A DNA stretch of 64,000 nucleotides, from contig JAKCOZ010000003.1 in assembly GCA_022605955.1 (NCBI GenBank), positions 7,325,331-7,389,330 of the forward strand, given 5' to 3'. Both the position numbers and the translations under genes were made by a program. Positions 44,801 to 60,040 of the stretch are shown here, in pieces. The notes below the pieces were generated by a model, which worked only from the letters and a program-made list of their open reading frames with translations, searched no databases and was not told the origin of the DNA. The stretch's first letter is position 1; each line of letters starts with the position of its first letter. Source of the stretch: Rallus limicola. Lineage: Eukaryota > Chordata > Aves > Gruiformes > Rallidae.

Positions 44801-47670
44801 AAGGACCAGGGTGCACTTAGTCACACATGGAACATATATGAAGTTCCAGCCTTTAAAATCTTTGTAAGAGAATTTCAGTCTTTCATGAAACTGCATTTCC
44901 TGGCATATAAAACATAGCTAATAAGTTGCTCTCTCAGCTTTCTATAACATAATAACAATATATATAGTTCTAGACTATGGTGACCATAGTAAAAAAAAAA
45001 GTGTTTAATTTTACAAGTTGTTTTAATATATCACTTGTAAGAAACACCATATAGATGTTTTTCACTAGGAATCCTATCTCACTTCCATGATAATAAAATA
45101 TGACCAGCATTTGAAAAATTATGAGGGCTTTTGATTACTAAAGAAAATAAAAATATATTTTCCATATACCTGAAGAAAAGAGATTTTCAGGCAAACTATT
45201 CCTAAATCAGTCAAGATAAAGCTATTTGTTAAAGGCATAGAGGAAAATGCCCTTTGTGGAAAATCTAAAAGCTGTGGGATTCTTAACTGACAAAATGCAG
45301 ATATTTTTAGCTTGCTTTTAATTTGCCTTTGTTGAAAGTGTACGTATCTTCTCATAGAAATACAAATAAAACATGATATTGTCACCAAATTCAGGGGTAT
45401 GGACTATCTCTTCCATTCCTCAGTGTCCATCATCATCATCATTTTATTTTTATAAATATGATTCAATCATAAGTGCCTCACTTCTCCTAGAGAGTAAAGC
45501 CAGTCACCCTCATAGCAGAATAAATTTAAAAAGAAAGCCTACACAGACAGGGTATATGTATTAAGCTGGTAGGGCACAAATGCTACACAGAACTATTCTC
45601 CACACACAGGACTAGTTGAAGACCCCTACCAAGCAGAAACACTGCAGGCAGTTTAACACTTAGGATGTTAAGTTTCAGTATCTAAGATAAGACAGGACTA
45701 CCAGGTCTACAAAAGGAATACCCTGTTCCTATGATGGCAATAAACCTTCACTTTAGGAATGTTTAAGGACTACTTTTCATCAGTCAACAGGATCAGTAAC
45801 AGGTTGAGTGATGCCCACCAGCAACATATTTGTAGCCATGCACATCAATTTTATAGCTGATTCCGGATTACAAGTTCAGGAAATATAAAAACATTCTTTT
45901 ATAATATTTTTAAACTGTTCTGCCTATTTCATTTCATCATTCCTAATGGTTGATTAAAAGTTGAAACCTAGTGCAAAGATGGATTACTAACACCCTAATA
46001 ATCAGAATGCCCCGATCTTCAGTTTTCTGCACAGGAAGACTTACTCAAACACGAAGAAATTGCACTTTTATAGTTCCCTTCTGTACAAGACATTTAAGAG
46101 AAGGGCAGCATGCACAGCTTGCTCAGTTGTCACCTCCAGCTTCAGGGCAGACATAATTCATTTTAGTGATCATCCTTTTGTACCAAACAAAAAAAAAATC
46201 ACCATAATACCATCACTTCAGAAGGGTGAATTATTTTTTTGCTTTTTATGTGATTCCAAGACTATTGTATGAATAAGTGAGTATTTTCTTTCTATATATA
46301 TATTCCAAAACATTAGCGGTTATCTGAAAGAATCAATATTCAACAACAGGTGCATAGCAAGAAGGGGGAAAAAGGAAAACAAAAGCAAAAAAAATTCCAA
46401 GCTGCTGCTGAGTATAATTATAGACATAAATCCTGAAACACAATTTAATCACTAGAAAATTAATCAAATAACATTAAAATAAGAATATGCCATCTCAGTA
46501 AAACAGGAAATCAGTAAATCTCTAGGTGTGAATCACAGAGGTAAGAAATACTCAGCTACAAAATCTTTTGTCTGGACAACATCATTGCCTCTGGCTGTCT
46601 TCGGATCTTTGCTTCAAGTACTAGGGATAAAGAGTGGGGATGAAAGCAAGGATGACCTACACAATCATAACTTCTGCAGAAATCTGTATACAAGTAAACT
46701 TATCTGTCCCTCCTCCTCCTTCTTCCTAGCCGGACAGGTCCAGAAGAAAGCACCAGTGGCAGCCTCAGACACGTTCCTGCAAGCTGTAGTGTGCTGGAAT
46801 CAGCACAGTCTAGAGAAGAGACACACAGAGAACATTTTGATCTTGTACTTTAGTACACCAGTATTCGAAAAAAAAAAAAATCTTGTTTACAATTCTATAG
46901 AGAAAAATTCTACATAGACTACAGTATATTTGTGTGTACACTTACATATACACACATGCACTTGTACTCCTACCACTGGCACAAAGATACGAAACTACAG
47001 AGCTCTCACCCACCCTGGAATTTGCTCAATTCTTTTTCCCTCTGGTTATTATAAGTACTCCTACCCAGTTATCTGGTAAAGTTACCAAGCTGTGAACTTG
47101 TAGGAGAAAAACTGCTTCCTATAGACCTTACAAAAATGACACAGTGTGCAACTCCACAGTGGTATGTAGCTCCCCTTTAGGGCATTCAATCTTTCTTTTT
47201 TCCTTCAAATAATCAAGGGTTACTTAGAAGAAAGAGCAAGGCAGCTAAGAAGAAACATCCACTGCTGTGCAACATCTTAGTTAACTGTGTTTAACTGATG
47301 TGCTGAACCCAGCTCACGTGTGCTTTTAATTGCCATGGCTCAGCTAAGTCAATGAAATTATACTAAGCCACATGATTTCACTATCATGCATATTAACATA
47401 AGAACACATTGCTTTCCAAAAAAAAATTCAAATGCACAAATAAATTTCTGTATTCCCATGAGCTATTTCAATCAAAAAGTCACTGTATAATCTATTTAAA
47501 ATTCCACAGAAAATTATTCTATATAAAATTACTATAAATACACAGAAAAGTATGACAAATTTTCTAGTAAGCCAGCAGCACTGAAGTTTGCAGCTAATAT
47601 AATTTTGCAACTAAACAATCTGGGAGAAGCCTCACAGATTCAGCTATATCAGGCTCCTAATAAGATGCAT
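38871..47670. other. 8.8 kb gene-poor AT-rich sequence
   Basis: No frame with a recognisable domain and no clear repeat end. Frames up to about 113 codons at 42867-43411 lie on both strands of a GC-richer patch and do not resemble a known protein. Homopolymer runs are common. Confidence 0.45.
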
Positions 47671-47981
47671 CATCACAGAATCACAGCATGATAGGGGCTG
47701 GAAAGAACCTCTGGAGGTCATCTAGTTAAACCCCCCACTAGAGCAGGATCACCTAGAGCAGGCTGCACAGGACAGCATCCAGGCAGGTTTTGAATGTCTC
47801 CAGAGATGGAGACTCCACAACTTCTCTGGGCAGCCTGTTCAGCCTGTCACCCCCAGAATAAAGAAGTTCTTGCTCTTGTTTAGGTCGAACTTCCTATATT
47901 CAAGTTTATACTCATTGCCTCTTGACCTGTCAGCGGGAACCACTGAGAAAACACTGAGCCCTTCCTCCTGACATCACCCGA
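47671..47981 (-). mobile_element. CR1 3' fragment, minus strand
   Basis: It starts with ATCACAGAATCACAG, the reversed CR1 tail, and continues with the reversed CR1 track (TCTCCAGAGATGGAGACTCC, TGGGCAGCCTGTTCAGCCTG). It is truncated at about 47981. Confidence 0.88.
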
Positions 47982-48007
47982 ATTTCATTTAACAAAATTT
48001 ATGTTAC

Positions 48008-49241
48008 TAGCTTGTGGTGATTTGACTCTGGCTGAAGGCCAGACACCCACCAAAGCCACGCTACCACTCCCCTCTACAGCTGGACAAGGGAGAAAATATA
48101 TATTGAGAGGCTTAGGAGTCTAGGTAAGACTAGGGAGAGATCATTCTGCAATCAGCATCACAGGCAAAACCAACTCAACACAGAGTAAAGGAAAGAAAAC
48201 TCTCTACTCTCTATTACACTACATTAGACACTCAGTGACACCAGAGTCAGGTAATGAGAAGCACAACCAGATCTTCAAGCACCTCTCCCCACCCCTCTCT
48301 TCTTAGCAGACTTCACTTTAGTCATGATTTTGCTCTTTACTTCCCACTGGCTGTGGCACAGGGAGGGGCAGGGACTTGGGGGAACAGGGCTTTCCTTCAG
48401 TTCCACAAGAACTGCTTTCCTTCTTAGCTGGGGGGGAATTCCTCATACTCTTCCCCTGCTGCACCATGGGGTCCCACCCATGGGAGACAGTCCTTCACGA
48501 ACTTCTCCAACATGAGTCCCTTCCCATGGGTCTTCAGCTCTTCACCAGCTGCCCCAGTGTGGGTCACTGCTATGGGGTGCAGTCACAAATCACAGAATGT
48601 CTCTCAGTGTCTCAGGCCCAGACTGCTCCAGCCTGGTCCTCCATGGGGTCAAAAGCCCCCGTCCCCCTTCCAGCAACCCTCCTCCAGCGTGAGCCTTCTC
48701 TCTCTCTCACTCATCTCTGTGTCTCTATCTCCCTCCATGGGCTGAAAGTGCTGGCAGAGGCTTGCTCCAATGCAGGTCACACCATCTCCTGTATGTCTCC
48801 ATCTGCTCCATCCAGTTTGGGGCCTCTCCAGGGGCTCCAGGTGGGGTCTTGGCCTTTTCCATGGGCTGTGGGGGACACCTGCTCCACACTGGGTTTCTCC
48901 ACAGGCCGCTGGGGCATCATGCTCTCTGGCACCTGTGGCACCTCCTCCCTCCCCTTCCCTGCCTTGGTGTCTGCACAGCTCATTACATCTTCTCACTCCC
49001 ACCTCTGGTGGCAAAATGCATCCATTTGTGTGTTTTTTTCTCCTAACTGTGATTCCCAGAGGCGCCGTGACCACTGCTGATGGGCTTGGCCTTGGTCAAC
49101 AATGACTCCAGCCTTGAGCCAGCTGGTGTTTGCTCTGTGGGGCCTGCAGAGACCTTCTGGCTGCTTCTTGCAGAAGCCACCCCTGCAGCCCCCCACACCC
49201 CTCTTCACCAGAACTCAGCCATGCAAAACTACAACATAGCT
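48008..49241 (+). mobile_element. Solo LTR, 1,224 bp, with 5-bp target duplication
   Basis: The LTR proper is 48013-49236, beginning TGTGGTGATT and ending ACTACAACA. The 5-bp duplication TAGCT flanks it (48008-48012 and 49237-49241). The interior holds many degenerate 25-30 bp units of the type CTCCA-x-GTGGG-x-CCCATGGG-x-GCAG, which create frames of up to 234 codons that are not genes. A 5-bp duplication and long repetitive LTR fit the avian ERVL-like class. No internal retroviral genes remain. Confidence 0.85.
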
Positions 49242-51576
49242 GAAAAGAAATTTCTTAGTTGGACTGTTGTTACCTAAATTATTAAAATAACTGCTTGGGA
49301 AAGGAAGGAATTGACATAAAAGGTCTGAGACTGCACAAATGTACTGAACAGTCATGTCACTGAACAGAGTTAGAATGAAAAGGATAAAGCAAGTTTTCAT
49401 ACCTGTGTTTAAAAAAGGAAAAAAATATATTGAAATTCAACAACTGATTGCAAAGACTCAAGAGCATACTTTCAGGTTGTGTTAAAGCTGTGGACACAAA
49501 TAAACCCACAACCTTTTACACAGAAAAACTGGAAGTTTTCCTCATCTATGTTGTACCTCCTTTTGTGGCAAGAGTGGCCAGTGACATGTACTTTGGCTAA
49601 TTGTCCCCTAGTGGAAAGAACGACACATTTCCAATTTCCACAAGAAAGGCTCATTAAAACACATCTTTCTCCTTTTCCTCCTGAAGCAGCAGCAGTGATA
49701 GTATAGACTTTATTTATGAATAATTTTTAAAACACCAGTGTGTTGGCTCTATCAGTCAACACCGTCAGAGTAATGGCTCCGGTACCATAAAACCAATCAT
49801 TTTTTCAGGATACCCATGAAATTTTTCAAAGAAAGAAGAGACTCCCTACTGAACCTATCCTTGTAAACCTCAGGATTTCTAAAGAGAGAAGCAAATTATA
49901 AATTCCCTAAGATTCTCTAAATTATGGATGAATCTCAGGACACCTTAAATAAAGTTATTAAGAAGGAATTAAAGGTATGAACTATGAAGGGGAAGAAAAG
50001 AAAATAAAGAAATAAATGTATCAGTTAACAGATAACACTATTAGAAATCACTGTGTGTGACACTCTGAAGGAAAGTCTGAGAGCCCAGCAGCCCTACTAC
50101 CACTAAACTGGGGCTTCTGACATACAGCAAGTTAATCAGAAAATGCATCCTTTCTATCTCATATGCATTGCATTCATTTTTTTCTGCAGGGTAGATGTGT
50201 CCCAGTAAGACTATAACAGAGTTCCCCCTGGCAAAGCCAAGCAAGCTCTTACAAAGTGAGAGAATGAGTTTGAATTTCTTTACGCTGGAAGCTTCTTTAT
50301 GATGGAAGCCAGCTCTCTATGCTTTAAACTGTTGTGTGAGTCCCACCTTCAGCTGTGCTGTCTTAAGAAACCAGCAGCATTGTGTCTAACGCCTGAGAAC
50401 TGCTGTGGGAATCTGGTGCTGTATAAGCTGCTCAGAGTAGCTTAACACAGGGGGAAACATAAAGATTTCCAATCCTATTTGGCAGTAAGCATGGGTTAAC
50501 ACAATAATATCCTCAGCTTTTTTGTGATTACAGTCCTGCTTGGCATACAGAAAGGGAAACCTTTAAGCTTCTGGTTAAGTTCAGCATACAAAGCGCAGAA
50601 ATGAAACTTGGGTGATTATAGTTTGAGAGTTTGGTGCATGCATTCTTTCCCTGTATTTGAAAGCAGGCCCTAACTTAGCTCTGTACGCAGATGAAAGTTA
50701 CTCATTGTGCCAGTTCACTCTGAAGCAAAACATTCCCAGAACATGTAATATCTGCTGTAGAGATCTGTAACGGAAAAGACAAGATTGGTCTGTGTGGCCG
50801 AGGTCTGGATGTAGAACCAGTAAAAGGAGCAAACTGCAGAAGAGCAGTAAGCATGCTGCCAGGTCACAAAGCCCATGCAGCTTCCCAGAATGCTCAGGCC
50901 AGGAAGCAAAGGGAGGGTGTACAAACTGATCATTTACTGGGGTGGGATAGAGTGACTGCTCACATAAAGGGCATTAAAAATAAAGGCAGCACATGGTAAC
51001 CAACCTAAAAATCCAGGAGGACCAGACTTGTAAGATGGTCTCCTTCGTCCTTCTCACCCAGGGAAAGGCTGACTGCCTTCTGACCATCCCAGTACAGGTT
51101 TTTTGGGGCTGGGCTGCCAGGACACCCATCTCAGTGCTTATGGGGTTTTCCTTATGAAAGAATGAACCTGAATGAATAAAGTTAGATCTGCATTAATTTT
51201 TGGAAACTAACACATCTTCTTCTCTGTAAAAGCTTCAATTCAATTTTGCTATGCTGTTGCAACAGTATTTCCTACACCAGCTAGCTGTAGTCTAGCATGT
51301 TTTTAGCTTCTTTTACATGGAAGTTCTCAATGTAACAAGGGCTTCTTACCCGTATGGCCAGAAATCCTCCCATCTGTTTGTTAACCAGATATATTCACTC
51401 TTCTTCTAGCTGCACCTTTTGCCTCTTAATTTGCCAAGGAGACCTTGCAAGCTTCTGAGTCTGCCCTGCTCAGCAGCCACTGAGAAGGTGGAGAAATGCC
51501 CACCGAGGGCATGAAAACATCTTTAGCTAAAAGAGGAAATGAAAAATTCTCTGGCAGACCAGAAACAAAACCTTCT
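49242..51576. other. Intergenic, no gene recognised
   Basis: AT-rich sequence with short frames only, and no repeat end recognised. Confidence 0.45.
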
Positions 51577-52217
51577 TTGGTGACGTACGGAAATCGACTC
51601 TATAACTCGAAAGTTATAAAGTAGGTATGTTTATTGCGCGCAGATGCACGGGGGATCTCTCCGCCACAAGCGTGCATGCCAAAGCAGTCGACCGATCTTA
51701 CATTTATACAGTAAAACTATGACTATTCTATCAACGCCTATACATATTAAGTACCTAAACCCACCTACTCTCGCTTCTCATGCTAATTAGCTTATCAGTC
51801 CTTGGCGCTTGCGCAGATCCTTGTAAGGGTCTCTGGGAGGAAGGCTGTATGTCTTCCTCATGATGTATTTTCACCTCTTGCCTGGAATGCAAGGATCTTG
51901 CAAGCTTGCAGTGCCTCTATCAGTCTGTGCTAATTGATGTCCTTGTGAGGGGCCCATGGACGTATTTCAGCCGTCTGTTTTTCTTTGTCGAAGAGATACG
52001 GGATGCGCCTTGGCTCTGCTTGCCCGAGAGAGCAGCCGTGGGCTGATAACATTCTGCCTTTGAATTCCTGCCTTTTACCTCTTTCTCGAGTTAGCATGAA
52101 GTTATCACAGCCCCTTTGCTATGAGAGAAAAACAGATTTGCCTTTCCCCGAGACCACGATCATCTAGTTAATTTCAAGTTTTATGCTATACCTGTTTCTA
52201 TACCCGTACATCATTGG
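51577..52217 (-). mobile_element. Solo LTR, minus strand, 633 bp
   Basis: The LTR proper is 51581-52213. Its ends, TGACGTAC and GTACATCA, are an inverted repeat with one mismatch. TTGG flanks both sides (51577-51580 and 52214-52217). On the minus strand an AATAAA poly(A) signal (51630-51635 reversed) lies about 50 bp before the 3' end, giving normal LTR order. Its GC-rich R region differs from the neighbouring AT-rich DNA. Confidence 0.75.
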
Positions 52218-52353
52218 TACCAAAAGAAGGCTAGCAACCAAGTTGAATGACACCTTAAGCCCTCTCCTTTCTCCCCTCTCCAGATGTCCCTCAAGCCAGA
52301 GACTTCATATTCAGCCAAGAGCATCTACAATATCCAAGAGGTAAGCAGCTTTT

Positions 52354-52935
52354 CACAGAATCACAGTGTTAGGGTTTGGAAAGGACCTCAAAAGATAATC
52401 TAGCCTAGCCCCCAGCCAGAGCAGGATCACCTAGGTTAGGTCACACAGAAACACATACAGACGGGTTTTGAATGTCTCCAGAGAAGGAGACTCCACAACC
52501 TCCCTGGGCAGCCTGTCCCAGAGCTTGGTCAACCTCACTGTGAAAACATTTTTGTGTATGTTCACATGGAACCTCCTATGCTCCAGCTTGCACCTGTAGC
52601 CCCTTGTCTTGTCACTGGATATCACTGAGAAAAGCCTGGCTCTGTTCTCCTGACACTCATCCTTCACATATTTATAGACATTGATGAGGTCACTCCTCAG
52701 TCTCCTCTTATCCAGGCTAAAGAGACACAGCTTCCTCAGACTGTCCTCATAAAGATGTTCCACTCCAGAAATCATTTTTGTGTCCCAATGCTGGACTCTT
52801 TCAAGTAGTTCCCTGTGCTTCTTGAACTGAGGGGCCCAGAACTGCACACAATATTCCAGATGCAGTTTCACGACCACTCTTCCAATTGCTAATGCTTTTT
52901 TCAACACTGCCATGCAAGTTTCAAGCACACAGGGT
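52354..52935 (-). mobile_element. CR1 3' fragment, minus strand
   Basis: The minus-strand frame 52431-52928 (165 codons) is the C-terminus of CR1 ORF2: [28 protein letters not shown] and [15 protein letters not shown]. The reversed tail TCACAGAATCACAG starts it at 52354. Confidence 0.9.
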
Positions 52936-53554
52936 CAAATCTTATACACTAGATTTGCAGCTGCTTCAGTCACAGTAAACAGAGGTTTCAAAAGTAAAAT
53001 AGGCATAACCTTCCCCTGTCAAATGAAGAGAATCTTCTGGGACTGCTTTGGGTAGTAAAGACCTTATATTTAGATTTCTGAGCACCTCTGGTGCTTTTAA
53101 TGCCTTATTTTAGATTTTATGTGCCAGAGTCCTTCAGCAGATTCAGTCACTCATAGTTATAGTGCAGAGCAATGAAATATTTAACTGTTGTTAAAGCTAC
53201 AGTTCTTACATAACTAAAAAAAATTAAAACCATAATAATAATAAAATCTTCCACAGGATTTCTTTTAAAAGTTTTCCTTTTTTGCATCTTACTTTTTGGA
53301 CTGTTAGTCCTTGGGAAAATATGTCAAGTGCACTGCTCTGATTCTAAATGATTTTACAGCATCCAGCCTGAAGCTTTTCTTCCTCACTAGTGCAACGCAG
53401 CAAAACTCCCTCAAACTGTAAGAGCAAGGTTACACCTTTGATAAATTAAAAAAAAAAACATCATTTCTAAATGAAAATTAATTTTAAAATGACAAAAATT
53501 CTAAGTCATACAAGTCTCAGCTGGGAAGAAGGCTTTTCTTTTTTTCCTGGGGTG
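52936..53554. other. Intergenic between two CR1 copies
   Basis: AT-rich, with no gene or repeat recognised. Confidence 0.45.
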
Positions 53555-54155
53555 CATCAAGCAAGGCGTTGCCAGCAGTTCCAGGGAGGGCATTGTCCCA
53601 CTCCACACTGCACAGTTGCAGCTTCACCTCGAGTTCTGGGTGCAGTTTTGGGTGCCACAGAACAAGAGGGACACGAAACTACTGAGGGGTATCCAGAGGA
53701 GGGCAATGAGGACAGTGAAGGGTCTGGAGGTGAAGTCTTATGAGGAGAGGCTGAAGTCCCTTGGTTGGTACAGCCTGGACAAGAGGAGGCCGAGGGGAGA
53801 CCTCATTGCAGTCTGTGACTTCCTGATGAGAGGGAGCAAAGGGGCAGGTGCTGATCTCCCCTCTTTGGTGACCACTGATAGAACCTGAGAGAATGGCATG
53901 AAGCTGCAACAGGGGAGGTTTAGGTTGTATCTTAGGAAGAGGTTCTTTACTGAGAGGGTGGTCAGGCACTGGCACAGGCTCCCCAGGGAAGGGGTCACAG
54001 CACTGAACTTGACTGAGTTCAAGAAGTGTCTGGATGATGCACTCAGTCCCACGCTCTGACTTGTCTGGTGCTGTGTGGAACCAGGAGTTGGACTTGATGA
54101 TCCTTATGGGTCCCTTGACACTCAGGGTATTCTGTGATTCTATTCTATGATTCTA
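53555..54155 (+). mobile_element. CR1 3' fragment
   Basis: Two overlapping frames hold the CR1 ORF2 end (LEFWVQFWVPQNK, SLDKRRPRGDLI). The element ends in ATTCTGTGATTCTATTCTATG. Confidence 0.9.
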
Positions 54156-57100
54156 GTAGCTAGATAGAGGGATTTGACATTCTTTGCCATGAAGGAAGAA
54201 TCACCCAATGTACAGAGAGTCGTGGTTCCAACACTATTTTGTACTTAACAAGGAGCAGAAACACAGCTGTTTTCAATTCACACACCAACATGCCAGCTGT
54301 TTTTTTTCTGTAGCCCATATGATTTTTGTAAGCAGCCATTTTAACAAAAAATCATTAAATGTTTAAGATCTACCATGTTTACATGCTTTGCAAACACCTC
54401 ACCTGTGTGTATGTCCTGGGCTCACACAGCAATCAGCATTGGGCTGGGTCAGAGTGAGTTTGTCAAAGCACAGCACCTAGATGCTGCTGGATGATTGCAG
54501 TGCATTCCTCCATTATTGATCCAGCACCCCACCAAAGGGTTAAGGGTTATACTAGTCTAGGTGCTAAATTGCAAACAGCTGTGTAAAGCACTTGAGGTCA
54601 CTGAAAATCCCGTGTCACTTATAAAATGGAGATGCTCAACATTTTGGACCTCACATATTTTCACAGGAAATACATTAACCTTAATGAGAACCATTGTTAA
54701 CAATCTCAGTAGAGGCTAAGTGCTGTTTGTGGAGCAGCTCTCCAAGACCTATCAGTGTGTGACATAGCTGCATTCTTCCTCAGTGCTATTATTTTTACTT
54801 TATTCAAACTTTGTATTCAGCATTTTTATTCATTAAAAATACACCAATATATATGAATATAATAATTCCATCAGCTTTTGTTTGATGGCCACATCTTTCC
54901 ACAGTAATTGTCTTTCACAAAATGTTCTCTTTCTCTGGATTAAGCAACCAATTTGCTGTCTCCCTGGCCTTATACTGCACTTCCTCCTGTAAAGCTAGAT
55001 CTAAGGCAGCCTCTTTACGCCCTCTAAATGAAATGCCTTTTATCTCCTCTTCTGCTACAACTACATTCTGGCTGCACAAAGACCCTTGACAACACAAAGA
55101 GCAAGTGAATGGCCCTGAAAGTCATGAAATAATACTGGTAGCAAGCCTTTTTTAAAAGAGCTTTATAATCATGTGCTGCTATTATTCTCTGAATGATATT
55201 GGGTCTTATTTTGGAAGGAATCGATATGACAGTAAATTTAACCTGGATATTGTACGGAACGATGAATGTCCCCAGGCAATTACAGCTAAACTTCCCAGTA
55301 GGATAATAGAGATACCAGGTATCACTGAAAACATACAGGAAAGACCTTGTTAATTTGTGACCACTAAAAATCCAGCTTTAAACCACTACTTTAAATAATT
55401 TGCAAGTTTGGAAGAGAGGCTTTCCATAGATCTTGCAAATGTCTTCACTGAATTGAACAAAACCAGAAGGGGATACTGAGCAGAGTGAGATAGATAGAAA
55501 GGGAAGAGTAACAGATGACTGCTTTGGTAGGAAAGTAGCTGAACTAAACTAATCTGAATGGTATTAGTTTATCATACAAAGACATTTAATTTATTTCATT
55601 ATTCTCTGTGGGCAGCTAAAGCACCCCAAGGCCCTAACATATTCAAGGAGATGAGCATAGCGGACAAAGACTCCTTCAGAGTGCAATATTTAATGAAACT
55701 TAAATTAGGTCTCAAAAGAGCAATAGAGTGTATATTAAATATGGCACCGACACTGAGTCATTCTGCTCATACGCATGTGTTTTAAAGTAATTGCCATCAA
55801 ATTCACACAAGGCCCCAGAAGATTTGAATACACTTTTAATATAGCTGGGCACATAGCTTCTATTTTATCATGAACTTTGTAGTATTTGGTTAACACAAGG
55901 CACAGGACAGAAGGGTTAGGAAAAATCCACCGTTAAGGCTGAGCACTTCTTTAAGAAACAGAAGAAAATAATTCTGTTGTCTTAGGAATGAAGTTCTGTT
56001 TGTCTTGCATATATTTATGTCAAATAAAGTTAACAGAATATTTATTCATAAACGCTGCAATTTAACAAGGTGACCAGGAAGATATTATTACCAAATGTTT
56101 TATGTATTCTTATGTTCCTATGTATTTATGTGGAGAGGAAAACCAAAGCTAAACAAAACACAAACCACCCAAGTCTAACCTTGGGATTCAATACATTCTC
56201 TACCAAAAAAACCCCAAACTTACTGCACATGAACTCACTGTCATGTAGTGCTCTGATGCACTGTAGTATGAAATACTATGCAGTTACAAGCAAAAACTTT
56301 TTTAAAGAGGAAAATAATCCACGAAGCTTCAAAAATTTGGCCTTAGCAAAACCAAAAAAAAAAAAAAATTTTTGATGTAACAATGACAAGAAAACCAGTA
56401 CTTAAAACTTGGAATAATTTAAAAAAAGTAGTTTTGAAATTAATGGTTTTGAAAATGATCAGTACACATTTAAAATTATGTTGGATATTAAACAAAAGTG
56501 GAAGCATAAAAATGAGGACAGGACATCATGGTTCCATTTGCTGAGTATACTGTAGCTATTTCGTTCTGCTGCAATGTATTCTTTTCCAAATCCAGGGAGT
56601 AGCATTTAGTTGGGCCAGAGAAGAATGGTTCCACACAGCAAGACACAGAAACACAGTGTGTAACACCAGGAGGACAAATACTTGTCATGGTCCAGAATGT
56701 AATAAATAGAACTAAATACAAGATTTGGTAGTAAGAAGCAAAGACTGGAACTTCACAATTTTTATTTAATTACCAGGTAGCAGGCAGAACAAGAGGAAAC
56801 AAACCAGACTTTAACGACTTCAGGAACACTTCAGCTCTTCATACAACTGTAGTAATGCTTCCCCCATCACTTCAGATGTGTAGATCTTGCGAAGCATTGG
56901 GTGCCAAAGGTACCCTGCACTTTCTGCCAGCCATCATCACAAAGGGGTTTTCACTAAACTGCAGCTTGAGGGCCAGATGGAGTTTCTGCCTATGGCATCA
57001 AACTACTAACTGTAAAAACTAGCCATACAGACAAATCCAGACTATGTAGCTTGAACAGTTATCTCTTTTGGGTGTACATGTATATTCACTTTTCCTTCAA

Positions 57101-57927
57101 GTCTTGGCATTTGTAATCCCCTGTGGCCAAGGATCACACAAGTGTATCAAGGAAACTCACCACCTATAAACCATTAATTGGGACACACTGTAGTGAAATA
57201 CTACTTTTGCACTACCTTACTAAAGACTTTTCCTGAATCTTCTGTTTTCTTGTGTTTTGCTCTCAAAGCCAAATTCACAAGAGCTGGGTCAGATGACTGG
57301 TTAAACAAAACCTTATCACTTAATTCAGTCAAGTTGTAAATTTACTGCAGTGCATCTGGAAGCACCAATACCAGGAAACAAAATCTTTTCTTTGGTACTC
57401 CTCATATTAATTTGAATCTTACCAAAATACCTTTTCCTCTTCCCTACCCCTGCCCCATATTTTATAATTTGCAGGGTTCTTTTATAATTAATCAAGGCAC
57501 AGAAAGACACAAATAATTGAAGAATTCTTTTTATAAACCTGCATAAAACTTGGTACTCTTGCATAAGTTCATTTATGAGGAGAATCCTAATTAAAAACTT
57601 GCATCTGGTGTTAGTCTAGAATCCCTCTTTCTACATGCCAACACATTGCATAGGCATTTCTAGCAGTGTATCTTAATACAGTCCTATGTTGTACTATTTT
57701 GACAGATACCCCCCCAAAAAAATGAAGTATTCTTACTTTACTGGAACCCCCTATTAAGGCAATCCCTTTGATGTGTGTATTGCAGGTACTGCAACTCTTG
57801 AGCATTTGCCAAGTTAGTAATTTTTGAAAATACTCTTGTTTATAGAACAATCAAACATCACCACCCACACCTTCTCACCAAGGACAACACCCACAAGCTG
57901 TGCAAAGAAATGTAACACTACAGCAAT
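54156..57927. other. Intergenic, AT-rich, no gene recognised
   Basis: No frame with a domain. The stretch may include distal TUSC1 3' sequence, since TUSC1 is transcribed leftwards from 59.7 kb. Confidence 0.45.
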
Positions 57928-57933
57928 TTTATT
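57928..57933 (-). terminator. Candidate poly(A) signal for TUSC1
   Basis: AATAAA on the minus strand, about 1.1 kb after the TUSC1 stop, followed by a GT-rich stretch. Other AATAAA hexamers occur further on (for example about 56761), so the choice is tentative. Confidence 0.3.
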
Positions 57934-58849
57934 ACAAGCTTATGCTGACATTAGATGAGTAACAACTAGTCTTTTAAAAAGTTACATTATCAAAGATACT
58001 TAGAAAGGACTGAGTTTCATCTTTTCATGTAACAAACTATGAGCTGAAACAGATATCGATTATTAAAGCTTTAAGGAACCAATCCTTAACCTGAAGGCAT
58101 TGAGACAACTTTTAAATTGAAAAACACCCACCCCAAAACATGACAAAGCCAACTAGTATCACAGCTCTTTACAAGACTTGCTTTCAAATAGATTTTCTTA
58201 AGGAAGGTCAGTCCAAAAAAATAACCAACTCCTTTGGCCTTGATGAAGTGCATTATAAAGGTCTGAAGGGCATTTTAACTACAATTTCAAAATAAATCCA
58301 TGTAAAAAAAAAAAAATCACATTTAAGACATTTTTTGTGCCAGTTTTATCAGCTGCACCTCTATGTGTGAAATTCAAACCAGTATTAATGTGCCAGTGAA
58401 CTTAAGTCCATCATTAAAGATACTGCAGTGAACATCCAGACAATTTGGAAAGGTTCAGACTGTAACTTTTACTTAAGTGCCATCAAAGCAGCTTGCAAAC
58501 TTCCTCCACTCCCTTCCCTAACAGACATACATACTACTAAGAACTAGTCTGTGCCACGGTTTGGTAAGTCTCTGCGGCTACTGAGGTCTAGGTGACATGA
58601 TCCACAGTTGGCACCAAAAGGAATCGTAATTCAGTACCACGAGGGGACATCAGACCAACTGTTCTTTTGATGTCATTCGTTTCCCCCCAGTAACCGCTGC
58701 TTTGAGGCATTTCTCCAATGGAACACTGGCCTCTTCCAAGTGCCAGTTTTCCACCTGAACCTTGATCACGGAACACGCTTGCCGGTCACGTATCTGGGGA
58801 TTAAATGAATCAAACCACCCAGCTCTTATCGGGAAGAATCTGCATCAAC

Positions 58850-60040
<1,191 letters not shown>

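Noticed and set aside
48376..49080. 234-codon plus-strand frame
   Set aside because: It lies wholly inside a solo LTR built of degenerate GTGGG/CCATGGG units.
58588..58776. 62-codon minus-strand frame downstream of TUSC1
   Set aside because: It falls in the likely TUSC1 3' UTR. I see no domain and no splice sites.
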